From positions 372,001 to 436,000 of the forward strand of contig NZ_QGEH01000002.1 of assembly GCF_003258515.1 (NCBI RefSeq): a stretch of DNA of 64,000 nt, given 5' to 3'. A program made the position numbers and the translations under genes. The notes beneath the pieces are model-generated. The model was given only the letters and a program-made list of their open reading frames with translations, was not told where the DNA came from and searched no databases. This DNA is from Marinobacter bohaiensis (GTDB lineage: Bacteria; Pseudomonadota; Gammaproteobacteria; Pseudomonadales; Oleiphilaceae). This document shows, piece by piece, positions 8,841 to 18,061 of this stretch (within the stretch, counting starts at the first letter, position 1; each line of letters starts with the position of its first letter).

Positions 8841-9809
8841 CTAACAGCCTTCCGCACAGCGTCCGCCGGCATCGAACGCCATGGTCCGGCCACTGAGCGG
8901 CACGTGCGCCGGCACATCCACCGCCTCGATGAACGCCGCCGTGCGGGTCCCCGTCTGAACCTTGCCGTCCTTCGTCGCCGGTTCGTTGGCGTGGGAGGGA
9001 ATCACGCTGGCCGGCTCCACCAGCTCGTTGACCACGTAGGCCGCCTCGGTGGGGCCGGTGGTGTAGGTGTCGCCGATGTTGATCACCGCCAGCTTGGCAC
9101 CGTAGTAGTCCTGGACAACCGCTTCCTGATCGGCGGTGATGCCGGTGTCCCCGGACAGGTAGACCACCAGGCCGTTGCTGAAGGTGAGCACATAGCCGGT
9201 GGGCGGGCCCACGTAGGCGGTCAGCCCGGCGGCCTGGTAGATCTTGCCCATCTCACCGTCGATGAACTTCGGCGACAGGCCGTTGCTGTGCACCGCCGGC
9301 ACGGTGGTGATGCCGACGCCGCCTTCATCCACGTGGGCGCCGAAGCGGACCAGCACCGAGTTGTCCGGGTTGCCGCCAGCGGCCTGCAGGCGCCCGGCGA
9401 AGAAGCTCGCCATCTCGCTGCCGGTGACGATGCGCGCGTCCTTGGCCACGGCGATCTTCACGCTGTTGGACAGGGGTGCGTCGTCCTCCGAGGCCGCCGG
9501 GCTACCGCAACTGCCGGCATTGGGCTCGGGGATGTGACGGTCGCCCAGGTGATCGCCGTGAACGTGGCTGACCAGCACCACGTCGATATCACCCAGGCGC
9601 GGGTCGTCGGCCCCGGCCACGGTGCGGCCGGCGTCGTAGAGAATGCGGGTGCCGTTGGGGTCCTCGAACACCAGGGCCCGGTCGAGCACGCAGAACTCGC
9701 CGTCCTGGCCGCCCAGTGGGGTCACCCGGACGGTGTCGGCCGCGTGGGCGAGGGGATTGGCCAGAACCAGCAGCGCCAGGGCCGCGAGTCCGGATCGGAT
9801 AAGGGGCAT
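8841..9809 (-). CDS. Secreted metallo-beta-lactamase-fold hydrolase
   Basis: A 322-residue protein with a Sec signal peptide (residues 1-23, ending AHA). The metallo-hydrolase motif HVHGDH is at residues 82-87, with further metal-ligand candidates in AVHSNG and in LSGDTGIT. It belongs to the UlaG/YtnP-like branch of the beta-lactamase-fold superfamily. The enzyme should act in the periplasm or outside the cell; substrate unknown. Two Cys near the C-terminus (CAEGC) could form a disulfide. AAGGAG lies upstream of the ATG. It is divergent from the TPP-riboswitch transporter, but nothing links the two functionally. Confidence 0.87.
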   Translation of the reverse strand: MPLIRSGLAALALLVLANPLAHAADTVRVTPLGGQDGEFCVLDRALVFEDPNGTRILYDAGRTVAGADDPRLGDIDVVLVSHVHGDHLGDRHIPEPNAGSCGSPAASEDDAPLSNSVKIAVAKDARIVTGSEMASFFAGRLQAAGGNPDNSVLVRFGAHVDEGGVGITTVPAVHSNGLSPKFIDGEMGKIYQAAGLTAYVGPPTGYVLTFSNGLVVYLSGDTGITADQEAVVQDYYGAKLAVINIGDTYTTGPTEAAYVVNELVEPASVIPSHANEPATKDGKVQTGTRTAAFIEAVDVPAHVPLSGRTMAFDAGGRCAEGC

Positions 9810-9948
9810 GCGGAGTCTCCTTCTGGTCGGTGTCCATGCGTCGTCGAAAAGAGGCTACGTCGTTCAAAGTAAAGCCGATTAAACGCCAATCGCCTGAACT
9901 TTCGAACTGTGTCAGTATGGACCATTACTTACCGACTACACACATTTT

Positions 9949-10055
9949 GTCGCCAGGGGAGTCCGCCGCGACGCGGTGGGACTGAGAACACGACGGGCCT
10001 TCCCGTCCCAAACCCTGGAACCTGATCCGGTTCGTACCGGCGGAGGAAGCGCGAC
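9949..10055 (+). promoter_or_regulatory. TPP riboswitch (THI element)
   Basis: The conserved TPP aptamer parts appear in order: GGGGAGTCC near 9956-9964, GACTGAGA near 9980-9987, then ACCCTGGAACCTGATCCGG and TACCGGCGGAGGAAG. The closing stem P1 is five base pairs, 9949-9953 with 10051-10055, and the GTG start of the transporter begins at the next base. The ribosome site GGAGGA (10042-10047) is inside the aptamer. TPP binding should therefore block ribosome access directly, giving translational control. Confidence 0.93.
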
Positions 10056-11426
10056 GTGATTCTGACCTCGGTGGCCATAGCGGCCGCACTGCTTGTATTC
10101 ACCTGGCTGGGCCTGCGCGCCCGGGCGACGGACGGCGGACTGGACGACTACGTCACCGCCCGCAATTCCCAGGGCTCCCGCGCCCTGGGGCTGTCCTTCC
10201 TGGCTTCCGGCATGGGCGGCTGGATCCTGTTCGCACCGCCCGAAGTGGGCGCCCTGGTGGGGCCGGTGGCCCTGGCCGGTTACGCCATCGGCGCGGCGCT
10301 GCCGTTCCTGGTGTTCGCCGTCTGCGGCCCGGCCATCCGCCGTCACCTGCCGGAAGGCCGCAGCATCGGCGAGTTTGCCGACGCCTGTTACGGACCCCGC
10401 ATGCGCCGCTGGGTGGCGCTGATATCGGTGCTTTACATGCTGTGCTTCCTGACCGCCGAGCTGACCGCGGTGGGCGCCATCACCGCGCTGCTGACCGATC
10501 TCGACGGCAATATCGCGGTGCTGGGTGTCGCCCTGGCAACCCTGACCTACACCGCCTGGGGCGGGCTGCGCGCCAGCCTTGCCACCGACCGCTGGCAGGC
10601 GCTGCTGCTGATCGCCCTGATCGCACTGGTCGCAGCGGTGGCCCTGCCGCAACTGCCGGATCGCCCCGCGACCGCCATGGCCTCGGCACCGATGGGTGAT
10701 GCCCTCGCCGTGGCCCTGACCCTGGTGATCGCGGTCACCGCCGCCAACCTGTTCCACCAAGGCTACTGGCAACGCCTGTGGGCCGCCAGCAGCGACCGGG
10801 CACTGGGCCGGGGCGCGGTGCTCGGTGGCATAACCACGGTGCTGGTCGTCGCCCTGGTGGGCGGTCTGGGCATTGCCGCGGCCGCCAGCGGCGCCGACCT
10901 GGGTAACCCGCCCATTCCCTTCTTCGCGATGCTCGGCCAGGCGCCGGGCTGGCTAAGCCTGGCGGCGCTGGTGCTGGCGCTGACCCTGGTCGCCTCGTCG
11001 GTGGACACCCTGCAGAACGGGCTGGCGTCGCTGGCGGTGACCGAAAAACGCGGCCTGTCGCTGAGCGGTGCGCGCTGGCTGACGGTGGGCCTGATGGTGC
11101 CGGTGGTGATCGTGGCGCTGCAGGGCTACTCAGTGCTGCGCCTGTTCCTGATCGCCGACCTGCTGTGCGCCACCGTGGTGGTGCCCGTGCTGCTGGGCCT
11201 GTGGTCGCGCATGACCATCGAGGCGGCGGTGTGGGGCGCCGTGGCCGGCCTCATCGGCGCCATCCTGCCGGGCTGGATCGACACCGGCAGCGCGATGCGG
11301 GGCCTGCACGCGGCCAGCTTCCCCGGCGGCGTACCGACCCTGGCGCCGTTCCTCGGGGCACTGCTTGCGTCCGCCGGGATCAGCGTTGCGGTGAGCCTTT
11401 TGCGCCCGCGCACCACGACCGCCTGA
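10056..11426 (+). CDS. Sodium:solute symporter under TPP control (putative thiamine or precursor transporter)
   Basis: A 456-residue SSS-family symporter with about 13 hydrophobic helices. The N-terminus has the family segment DYVTARNSQGSRALGLSFLASGMGGW. Its only visible control is the TPP riboswitch that ends at the base before the GTG start, so it probably imports thiamine or a thiamine precursor such as HMP. SSS proteins under TPP control (ThiV) were predicted as thiamine-related transporters in earlier comparative genomics. The substrate is inference from regulation. No thiamine synthesis gene is nearby. A strong hairpin follows the stop. Confidence 0.88.
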   Translation: MILTSVAIAAALLVFTWLGLRARATDGGLDDYVTARNSQGSRALGLSFLASGMGGWILFAPPEVGALVGPVALAGYAIGAALPFLVFAVCGPAIRRHLPEGRSIGEFADACYGPRMRRWVALISVLYMLCFLTAELTAVGAITALLTDLDGNIAVLGVALATLTYTAWGGLRASLATDRWQALLLIALIALVAAVALPQLPDRPATAMASAPMGDALAVALTLVIAVTAANLFHQGYWQRLWAASSDRALGRGAVLGGITTVLVVALVGGLGIAAAASGADLGNPPIPFFAMLGQAPGWLSLAALVLALTLVASSVDTLQNGLASLAVTEKRGLSLSGARWLTVGLMVPVVIVALQGYSVLRLFLIADLLCATVVVPVLLGLWSRMTIEAAVWGAVAGLIGAILPGWIDTGSAMRGLHAASFPGGVPTLAPFLGALLASAGISVAVSLLRPRTTTA

Positions 11427-11436
11427 CGGCCTGATC

Positions 11437-11468
11437 ATCGGCCGGCCTCTCACGTCAGGCCGGCCGAT
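11437..11468 (+). terminator. Hairpin after the symporter gene
   Basis: A perfect 12-bp GC-rich stem (11437-11448 with 11457-11468) with an 8-base loop lies 10 bases after the stop. The U tract is weak. The next 260 bases, to 11728, hold no gene and presumably the phaZ promoter. Confidence 0.75.
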
Positions 11469-11728
11469 CTGTCCAATCCCGCGGACACTGTCCATCGCCG
11501 CGGACACCGCCTCCGTCCCGTCCGCTGGGGCTTTGCCGCCCGACGCAGCCCCACACCTGTCCGGGAATCCGGATACTCCCCTCGGCCCCTGCCAGGCGCA
11601 GATTACCAACCTGCTGTTTTAAAAGCTTTTCCTGGATTGGCATGGCAACCGCATAACACCCGGTTGCCGGGCTCAGTGGCCCGTCTGAATCCCCTTCATC
11701 ACAACAACAAGACAGCAAGGAGCGCACC

Positions 11729-13414
11729 ATGCCTACCCGATTGCTCATGGCGGTCGTCATGATCGTGCTGTTGCCGGCGCTCGCCAGTGCCGGCAGCGTC
11801 ACCTCCAACACCCTTCCCGCCGGCAGCTACGCCGCCTCCCGGGACCGCCAGTACCAGGTCTATGTACCCGACACGCTGATCACCCCGGCGCCCATGGTCA
11901 TGGCCCTGCACGGTTGCAGCCAGACCCAGTCCAACGCCCTCAACGAGTGGGGGCTGCAGTCGGCCGCCGACCGCTACGGGTTTATCCTGGTCACACCGTT
12001 CATCACCAGCTACGACGGCCTGCGCAACCAGAACTGCTGGGGCTTCTGGTTCGACCAGCACCAGCACGAAGGCTCCGGCGAGCCCCAGGATCTGCTGCGC
12101 ATCGGTCAGGCGGTGGAGGCGACCTACAGCATCGACCCCAACCGCCGCTACATCACCGGCCTGTCGTCGGGCGGTGCCATGGCAGTGGTCGCCGCCGTCA
12201 CCCACAACGAATACTGGGCCGCCGCGGCTCCGGCCTCGGGGCTGCCCTACGGTGAGGACGCCGCCTCGGTCTCCCTGTCCGGGCAGTGTCCCGGCTACGC
12301 CACCTTCCACAGCGTCAGTCAGTTGGTCAGCGACATGAACGCGGAACGGAACGACACCTACCCGATTCCGCTGATGGTCCTGCAGAACAACAACGACTGC
12401 ACGGTCATCCAGCCGGCGGGACGCAACATCCGCGATGCCCACCTGCAGGTGTTCGGCGACGCCAGCCACAACACACCCGCCACCGCCCAACAGAGCCAGG
12501 CCACCTGCGCGCCGTTCCACCAGGACGACTACGACTGCCTGCACACCCGCTACGGCAACGGCGACGGCCGCTCGGTGGTGGAGACGGTGTTCTTCGACGG
12601 GCCCACGGCGACAGCCAATACCACGGACACTGACCACGGCCATTACTGGGTCGGCGGCGAAGATGGCAGCGAAGGGGCCTGGGCGGTGCGCGCCGGCCCC
12701 AGCTACCCGGACATCATCTGGGACTTCTTTGCCCGCCACAGCCGGGACGGTTCAGGCGGAAGCAATGGCGATCCCTCACTGACCCTGAACGGCGACAACC
12801 CCATGACCGTGGATCTGGACAGCACGTTTACCGATCCCGGCGCCACCGCCACGGATCCGGAGGACGGCAGCCTCAGCGTCAACGCCGACTGCAGCGCCGT
12901 CGATACCAGCACCGAGGGCGACTACACCTGCACCTACTCTGCCACCGACAACGACGGCAACAGCGTCACCCGCAGCCGCACCGTGTCGGTCATCGATCCC
13001 AGCGCACCGGACGTCACCTGCGATACCGCCAACGCTTCACCCAGCGGCCATATCACGGCCGGACGAGCCACCGCCGGCGGCACCTCGGACCTGCGCGCCT
13101 TCTCGCTGACCGACCAACAGGACATCGGGGCGTCTTTCGACACCTGGTCGAGCGTCACGCTGTTCCAGGGTGAGCCGGACACCTGGTACGCCGCGCAGCC
13201 GGAAGCCTGTCGAACAGGTGGCGGCGATACCAGCGGCGGCGACTGCCAGGACTGGTACGCCACCAACCTGCAGCACGACTCTGCCGGCCGGGCCTACTAT
13301 CAGATGGGCTATTTCACCATCGGCGGCGACGACGCGCTGGGCGCCGTGTCGGGCACCTACGCCTGGGTCCACAGCACGGCGGCCGGAGTTTTCCAGGCGG
13401 GCCAGTGCCCGTGA
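11729..13414 (+). CDS. phaZ: Extracellular poly(3-hydroxybutyrate) depolymerase
   Basis: A 561-residue secreted esterase. Signal peptide 1-21. The catalytic alpha/beta-hydrolase domain (about 25-340) has the oxyanion segment ALHGCSQT (H61) and the lipase box GLSSG with nucleophile Ser146; a His candidate lies in DHGHYWVG. An Ig-like linker (about 350-435, LTLNGDNPMTVDLDSTFTDP) leads to a C-terminal domain (about 440-561) that resembles the polymer-binding module of PHB depolymerases. The enzyme cuts PHB outside the cell to oligomers. The next gene is an oligomer hydrolase, which supports the call. An intercistronic hairpin separates them. Confidence 0.92.
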   Translation: MPTRLLMAVVMIVLLPALASAGSVTSNTLPAGSYAASRDRQYQVYVPDTLITPAPMVMALHGCSQTQSNALNEWGLQSAADRYGFILVTPFITSYDGLRNQNCWGFWFDQHQHEGSGEPQDLLRIGQAVEATYSIDPNRRYITGLSSGGAMAVVAAVTHNEYWAAAAPASGLPYGEDAASVSLSGQCPGYATFHSVSQLVSDMNAERNDTYPIPLMVLQNNNDCTVIQPAGRNIRDAHLQVFGDASHNTPATAQQSQATCAPFHQDDYDCLHTRYGNGDGRSVVETVFFDGPTATANTTDTDHGHYWVGGEDGSEGAWAVRAGPSYPDIIWDFFARHSRDGSGGSNGDPSLTLNGDNPMTVDLDSTFTDPGATATDPEDGSLSVNADCSAVDTSTEGDYTCTYSATDNDGNSVTRSRTVSVIDPSAPDVTCDTANASPSGHITAGRATAGGTSDLRAFSLTDQQDIGASFDTWSSVTLFQGEPDTWYAAQPEACRTGGGDTSGGDCQDWYATNLQHDSAGRAYYQMGYFTIGGDDALGAVSGTYAWVHSTAAGVFQAGQCP

Positions 13415-13425
13415 CAGCGTTCTCT

Positions 13426-13446
13426 CACCCGGCCTGGTGCCGGGTG
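13426..13446 (+). terminator. Intercistronic hairpin between phaZ and the oligomer hydrolase
   Basis: An 8-bp perfect stem (13426-13433 with 13439-13446) has a 5-base loop. There is no U tract, so it may protect the upstream mRNA end or only partly terminate. Confidence 0.5.
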
Positions 13447-13495
13447 GGAAGGCCTCATCCCTGACAACAATCGATAAAAACCAGAGGACATGATC

Positions 13496-15622
13496 ATGCA
13501 ACGTCTGACGCACCTGGCCCTGCTGGGCACCTGCACGCTGGTGCTGGCTGCCTGCAAAACCGACGACCTGCCAATCGCGGGCATCAACCAGAAGCCCGAT
13601 TTCCTGACCAGCGACATCGTTCAGCAACGCTACGACAACGCCGACAACGACCTGCTGACCGGCGGCCTGGGAGCCAGCGGCCTGGCCAGCGCGACCGCAC
13701 CGGCACCGGCCGATCCCCTCACCCCCACCGCCGCCGAACTGCGCACCCTGGCCATCTACAACAACTACCGGGCGCTGGTGGACACCACGGCCGGCGGCGG
13801 TTACGGCACCCTGTACGGGCCACAGGTGGATGCCGAAGACAGCGAAGGCCGGATCCCGGGCGATGAATACCTGGCCCTGATCACGCTCGATGACCGCGAC
13901 GTGCCAGCCACGGTCATGCTGCAGATTCCCGACCGCTTCGATCCGGACAACGCCTGCATGGTCACCGCCCCATCGTCCGGCTCGCGCGGCATCTACGGCG
14001 CCATCGGCACCGCCGGGGAATGGGGGCTGAAGAAAGGCTGTGCGGTGATCTACACTGACAAGGGCACCGGGACCGGCGCCTTCAACCTGATGACGGGTGC
14101 CGGCCAGACACTTCTGGGCCAGACGACAACCGATGCCACGGCCCAACGTCAGTTTCAGCCGGATCTGTCGGCGTCGGACCGGGCCGCGTTCAACGCCGAC
14201 TGGCCGGATCGCTTCGCGCTCAAGCACGCCCATTCGCAAACCAATCCGGAGGCCAACTGGGGGCAGTACGTGCTCAAATCGATCGAGTTCGGGTTTTACG
14301 TGCTGAACGAGGTTTATGGGGACGAGTTGCCCAACGGCAAGATCCGGGTGACCGTGAAACCGGCCAATACCCTGGTGATTGCATCGTCGGTGTCGAACGG
14401 TGGCGGCGCCTCGGTACGGGCGGCGGAGGAAGATCGCCGCGGCCTGATCGATGGGGTCGCCGTCTCCGAACCCAACGTAAACCCGACCGTGGAGAACGGC
14501 TTCAGCATCCGCCAGGGCAACGCGGCGCCTGTCAGCGACCACAGCCGCAGCCTGCTGGATTACACCACCGCCCTGGCGGTCTATCAGGGTTGCGCCAACC
14601 TCGCCCCGGACGTCCGGGACAACGCGCCATTCAACGCCGTGCTCAATGACGCCGCAGTGGATGACAACATCTGCAGTGCCCTGGCCGCCAAGGGTCTGGT
14701 CAGCGGGGCGGACACCGATACCCGGGCCATGGACGCGCAACGCATCCTGAATGAGACCTACGGCGTCCAGCCGGAGCAGAATCTGGTCGCCCCCAGCCAC
14801 TTCGGCGCCGCCGTGGCCCAGAGCATCAGCATGACCTACGCCAACGCCTACGGGCGCTTTGGGGTTGAGGATCGTCTGTGCGGCCTGGGCTATGCCGCCA
14901 CCAACGCCAGCACCGGCGCGGTCGAGCCGCTTGCAGACACCACTGAGGCGACCCTGTTCGCCACCAGCAACGGGGTTCCACCCTCGGCGGGCATTCACCA
15001 GGTGTTCGACGACGCCAGCGGAGGCCCCACCAACCTGGCACTCAGCACATCCCCCTCAAGCGGATTGCCGGACTACGGCCTCGACGCCCTGCTGTGCCTG
15101 CGCAGCCTGGCGCTGGGCCGCGATGCGGTTACCGGGGCACCGCTGCTGGGCGACCAGGCGGCCCAGGCCGAGCGCATCGCCGACGGCATTCGGGCGATCC
15201 GTGCCAGCGGCAACCTGCGGGGCACACCAGCGGTATTCGTCACCGGACGTTTCGACGCCATCCTGCCGATCAACCACACGTCGCGACCGTATTTCGGGCT
15301 TAATCGAACGGTCGAGGGGGCTCGCAGCCAACTGCATTACTACGAAGTGCTCAACGCCCATCACCTGGACGCGTTCAACGCCTTCCCGGGCTTTGACGAG
15401 CGCTACGTGCCGCTGCACCGCTATTACGTGGAAGCGCTGGACCGGATGTACGCCCACCTGAGCACCGACGAGGCCCTGCCGCCGAGTCAGGTGGTGCGGA
15501 CGACTCCGCGGGGCGCGGGTGCTCCAGCCATTACCCACGCCAACGTGCCGCCGATTGCCGACACGCCGGAAGAAGCCGACCGGATCGTGTTTGAGGCCGG
15601 CGAAGTGGTTGTTCCTGACTAG
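13496..15622 (+). CDS. 3-hydroxybutyrate-oligomer hydrolase, lipoprotein
   Basis: A 708-residue member of the D-3-hydroxybutyrate oligomer hydrolase family. A lipoprotein signal ends in LVLAAC (Cys20). The nucleophile motif SVSNGG places the active Ser at about residue 300, as in the Ralstonia enzymes. It splits PHB oligomers to monomers, probably anchored in the outer membrane facing the periplasm or outside. The second ATG (13496) is preferred over 13490 because GAGG then has normal spacing. It lies 81 bp after phaZ in the same direction, so the pair forms a complete extracellular PHB to 3-hydroxybutyrate route. Confidence 0.92.
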   Translation: MQRLTHLALLGTCTLVLAACKTDDLPIAGINQKPDFLTSDIVQQRYDNADNDLLTGGLGASGLASATAPAPADPLTPTAAELRTLAIYNNYRALVDTTAGGGYGTLYGPQVDAEDSEGRIPGDEYLALITLDDRDVPATVMLQIPDRFDPDNACMVTAPSSGSRGIYGAIGTAGEWGLKKGCAVIYTDKGTGTGAFNLMTGAGQTLLGQTTTDATAQRQFQPDLSASDRAAFNADWPDRFALKHAHSQTNPEANWGQYVLKSIEFGFYVLNEVYGDELPNGKIRVTVKPANTLVIASSVSNGGGASVRAAEEDRRGLIDGVAVSEPNVNPTVENGFSIRQGNAAPVSDHSRSLLDYTTALAVYQGCANLAPDVRDNAPFNAVLNDAAVDDNICSALAAKGLVSGADTDTRAMDAQRILNETYGVQPEQNLVAPSHFGAAVAQSISMTYANAYGRFGVEDRLCGLGYAATNASTGAVEPLADTTEATLFATSNGVPPSAGIHQVFDDASGGPTNLALSTSPSSGLPDYGLDALLCLRSLALGRDAVTGAPLLGDQAAQAERIADGIRAIRASGNLRGTPAVFVTGRFDAILPINHTSRPYFGLNRTVEGARSQLHYYEVLNAHHLDAFNAFPGFDERYVPLHRYYVEALDRMYAHLSTDEALPPSQVVRTTPRGAGAPAITHANVPPIADTPEEADRIVFEAGEVVVPD

Positions 15623-15634
15623 TATCCGGCGAGG

Positions 15635-15964
15635 CTATTCCAGATCAATGCGCCGGATCGCCTGGCGCAGGAAATCCGCCTCGGCCTGGAAGGCGGCCCT
15701 GCGCTCAGGGTCGCGGGTCGCATCAAGCTGGCTTTCCACGCCGGCCAGTTCCTGCACCAGCCAGCCGCGGATCATGATGTAGTAGCGGGTGTCCGTGCCG
15801 TAACGGGCGATGGTCTCCAGCGCTTCCGGGTCACCGGGCCGGTCCATCGCCGCATCCACCGCCAGCACCATCTCGCCGATCCGCTGCGACTCGCTGGGCG
15901 GCGTTGACTGGCACGCCGTCAGCAATAAGGCGATGACCAGCACCGCCGACAGACGCTTCACCAT
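15635..15964 (-). CDS. Small lipoprotein of unknown function
   Basis: A 109-residue predicted lipoprotein: signal with lipobox LLTAC (Cys18), then a mostly helical polar body rich in Arg, Asp and Glu. No family is recognised. It overlaps the 3' end of the upstream shikimate-kinase-like gene by 7 bp, so the two are translationally coupled. The lipobox and coupling support a real gene. Confidence 0.75.
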   Translation of the reverse strand: MVKRLSAVLVIALLLTACQSTPPSESQRIGEMVLAVDAAMDRPGDPEALETIARYGTDTRYYIMIRGWLVQELAGVESQLDATRDPERRAAFQAEADFLRQAIRRIDLE

Positions 15965-16500
15965 CCCGAGGACTCCACGCCCGAATCCATGGCCAGTGCC
16001 GGCACGCGGCGGATGATCGCATCGCAGACGGCATCCTGGTCGAGACCGTCGCAGTTGACGGTGATATCGGCGTAATGGCTGTAAAGGGCGTAACGCTCCT
16101 CGAACAGCTCGTCCAGAGTCTGGTCCGGGCGCTTGGAGATGCCACGCAGGCTGTAGTCGCCGATCCGCGCCTGCACCGTCTCCAGGGAGACGTCGAGGAA
16201 CACCACCCGGCCCGACGTTTTCAGATGCTCCATGGCGCGCTGGCTGTAGACCGCACTGCCGCCGGTGGAGATCACCGCCCCGGATTCATGGACGCCGGCC
16301 AGCACCCGCTCTTCGATACGGCGCAGGGCGGCGTAACCCTCGGTGTCGACAATGTCCTGCAGGGTGCGCCCCTCGGCGGACTGAATCAGCAGATCAGTAT
16401 CGACGAAGCTCAACGCGGCCCGCTTGGCCAGCAGCACGCCGACGGTACTCTTCCCTGAGCCCGGCATGCCAATCAGGATTACATTGGTTCTCTCGGTCAT
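15958..16500 (-). CDS. Shikimate kinase family protein
   Basis: A 180-residue P-loop kinase. The Walker A motif GMPGSGKST is at about residues 11-19, the shikimate-kinase-type DTD near 34-36, the STGGSAVYS glycine loop near 78-86, and a lid region RGISKRPDQTLDELF. The family phosphorylates shikimate for aromatic amino acid synthesis. Here no aroB follows, and its partner is a lipoprotein, so this may be a second paralogue with another substrate. It is divergent from the aau operon about 400 bp away. Confidence 0.85.
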   Translation of the reverse strand: MTERTNVILIGMPGSGKSTVGVLLAKRAALSFVDTDLLIQSAEGRTLQDIVDTEGYAALRRIEERVLAGVHESGAVISTGGSAVYSQRAMEHLKTSGRVVFLDVSLETVQARIGDYSLRGISKRPDQTLDELFEERYALYSHYADITVNCDGLDQDAVCDAIIRRVPALAMDSGVESSGW

Positions 16501-16900
16501 TCCCTGGTCACCTTCTGAACGGTACTGGAAAAAATGGGGTGATCAGCAGAGCATACAACGCCCGCCAGAGCACATCATAGACGCCAACGCCTCCCACTTC
16601 GGGACCCATGGGCAAGATCCGATGGTCTATTGGCGGCCTACCCGTCAGGGCCGACACCAGGGCAGCGCCCGTTTTGGGGCATTCGGTCCCGGAAAGGGTG
16701 CGCTTTATCAGACACTTACAAAATACGCCTCCCCATTGGCGACACAAAACGCCAAATCCTGACCAACGACTCCCAATATTTCAGCAAGTTACGGACTCAC
16801 TTCATAGCTTCCTATGCTTTGGCATGCCGCTTGCCACTCTCCTCGTGACCATCGGGCCGGGCCTCGTCCCGGAAATGAGCAACGACAAAGAGCCGCGAAC
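16501..16900. other. Gene-free divergent region upstream of aauB
   Basis: I see no convincing gene in this 400-bp interval. It holds the sigma-54-like site described separately. A small palindrome, CATAG-CTTC-CTATG at 16803-16816, lies directly upstream of that site and could bind a regulator. I found no clear NtrC enhancer site. Confidence 0.6.
16820..16834 (+). promoter_or_regulatory. Sigma-54 (-24/-12) type promoter for aau operon
   Basis: TGGCATGCCGCTTGC matches the consensus TGGCACG-N4-TTGC at all specified positions but one (T for C), with the exact GG-to-GC spacing. The start point would fall near 16846, about 55 bases before the aauB ATG. Sigma-54 control would fit an amine-oxidising, ammonia-releasing system. 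This is a sequence match only. Confidence 0.55.
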
Positions 16901-18061
16901 ATGAAGAATAGACGTCCTTTATCGCGATTTCTCGGCGTGACCACTGCCCTGATCACCCTGGGTGGTGCCTCCGGCCTCCAGGCCGCCGAGCCCTTCAAAC
17001 CGGAAGTGATGAGTGTGGAACCGGCCATCAGCGATGGCCCCAATGTGTTCGTCAATCAGGCGAGCTGGGACGGCGCCAGCCGGGTCCACGTTTACGGCCA
17101 GGACGGCCTGACCTACAAGGGACTGGTGTCCATGGGTCTGACGTCGCAGCTGCTCCTGTCCGATGACGGTGCCACCGTCTACACCATTTCCGACTACATG
17201 AAACGCTACACCTACGGCCCCATCGAGAGCGTGGTGCAGGCGTTCGACGTCAAGACGCTCTCGCCCAAGGGTGAAGCAATCGTTCCCAACAGCGCGGCCC
17301 AGGCCATCGGCATGACGCAGCTGCTGGAAGACAGCGCCGACGGCGAACTGGTCTACGTGCAGAACGCCACGCCCGCCACCTCCGTCACGGTGGTGGATAC
17401 CGAATCCATGAGCGTCGTCGCCGAGGTGCCCACCCCCGGCTGCTACGGCATCATCCCCGCCGCCAGTGGCCACCGGTTCTCCAGCCTGTGCGGCACCGGC
17501 CAGTTCAACACTTACACCCTGGACGGCAAGGACTACACGGTCGCCACCTCCGATACGCTGTTCAGCGTTGATGACGATCCGCTTTACCTGCACGCCGAGC
17601 GCCGCGCCGACGACGAGCTGATCTTCACCTCGTTCAACGGCAACCTCTACCTGATGGACGACAGCGGTGAGACGGTCACCCTCAAGAAAACCCTGCCGGT
17701 CACCGAGGGCGTGGACGGCGACTGGGCCCCCGGCGGCTACGCCATTACCGCCTACAACAAGCCCAACGACATGCTGTTCATGATCGTGCATTCCGACGCC
17801 TACGACGGCAGCCACAAGGACGCCTCGGAGGAAGTCTGGGCCTACAGCATGGCGGACGAGAAGCTGGTCAGCCGCTCCGAGGCCCCTTACATGACCGCCA
17901 TCGACGTCACCCAGGACGACTCACCACGGTTGTTCGGCACCAATGAGGAAGACGAAAGCGTCGACGAGTACGTGTTGGCCGACGACGGCGACTTCCAGTT
18001 GGTCAAAGCCGCCTCGGACGACAAGGTGGGCTGGGCCACATCCCTGCAGGTGGCCCCATGA
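16901..18061 (+). CDS. aauB: Aromatic amine dehydrogenase large (beta-propeller) subunit
   Basis: A 386-residue periplasmic protein. A signal peptide (to about residue 30) starts with a double-Arg, Tat-like segment NRRPLSRFLG. The mature part is repetitive beta-strand sequence (YTISDYMKRYTYG, VDTESMSVVAEVPTPGC), as in the seven-bladed propeller heavy chain of methylamine and aromatic amine dehydrogenases. It forms an alpha2-beta2 complex with the TTQ-bearing small subunit. It is the first gene of aauB-E-D-A and its stop overlaps the aauE start as ATGA. The small-subunit sequence points to the aromatic amine branch rather than methylamine. Substrate is unproven. Confidence 0.88.
   Translation: MKNRRPLSRFLGVTTALITLGGASGLQAAEPFKPEVMSVEPAISDGPNVFVNQASWDGASRVHVYGQDGLTYKGLVSMGLTSQLLLSDDGATVYTISDYMKRYTYGPIESVVQAFDVKTLSPKGEAIVPNSAAQAIGMTQLLEDSADGELVYVQNATPATSVTVVDTESMSVVAEVPTPGCYGIIPAASGHRFSSLCGTGQFNTYTLDGKDYTVATSDTLFSVDDDPLYLHAERRADDELIFTSFNGNLYLMDDSGETVTLKKTLPVTEGVDGDWAPGGYAITAYNKPNDMLFMIVHSDAYDGSHKDASEEVWAYSMADEKLVSRSEAPYMTAIDVTQDDSPRLFGTNEEDESVDEYVLADDGDFQLVKAASDDKVGWATSLQVAP

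Noticed and set aside
11638-11652. Possible sigma-54 site upstream of phaZ (TGGCATG-GCAA-CCGC)
   Set aside because: The GG/GC spacing fits but the -12 element is CCGC instead of TTGC; too weak to call.
13037-14998. 653-residue minus-strand frame opposite phaZ and the oligomer hydrolase
   Set aside because: Antisense shadow across two real genes with clear domains.
15958-16500. Calling the kinase aroK with an aroKB operon
   Set aside because: No aroB follows and its partner is a lipoprotein, so only the family is stated.
16640-16700. NtrC-like enhancer (GCGCC...GGGGC) upstream of the aau promoter
   Set aside because: The arms and spacing do not match the NtrC consensus well enough.
16508-16747. 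79-residue minus-strand open frame upstream of aauB
   Set aside because: No ribosome site, no family, low-complexity composition; it lies in a regulatory region.
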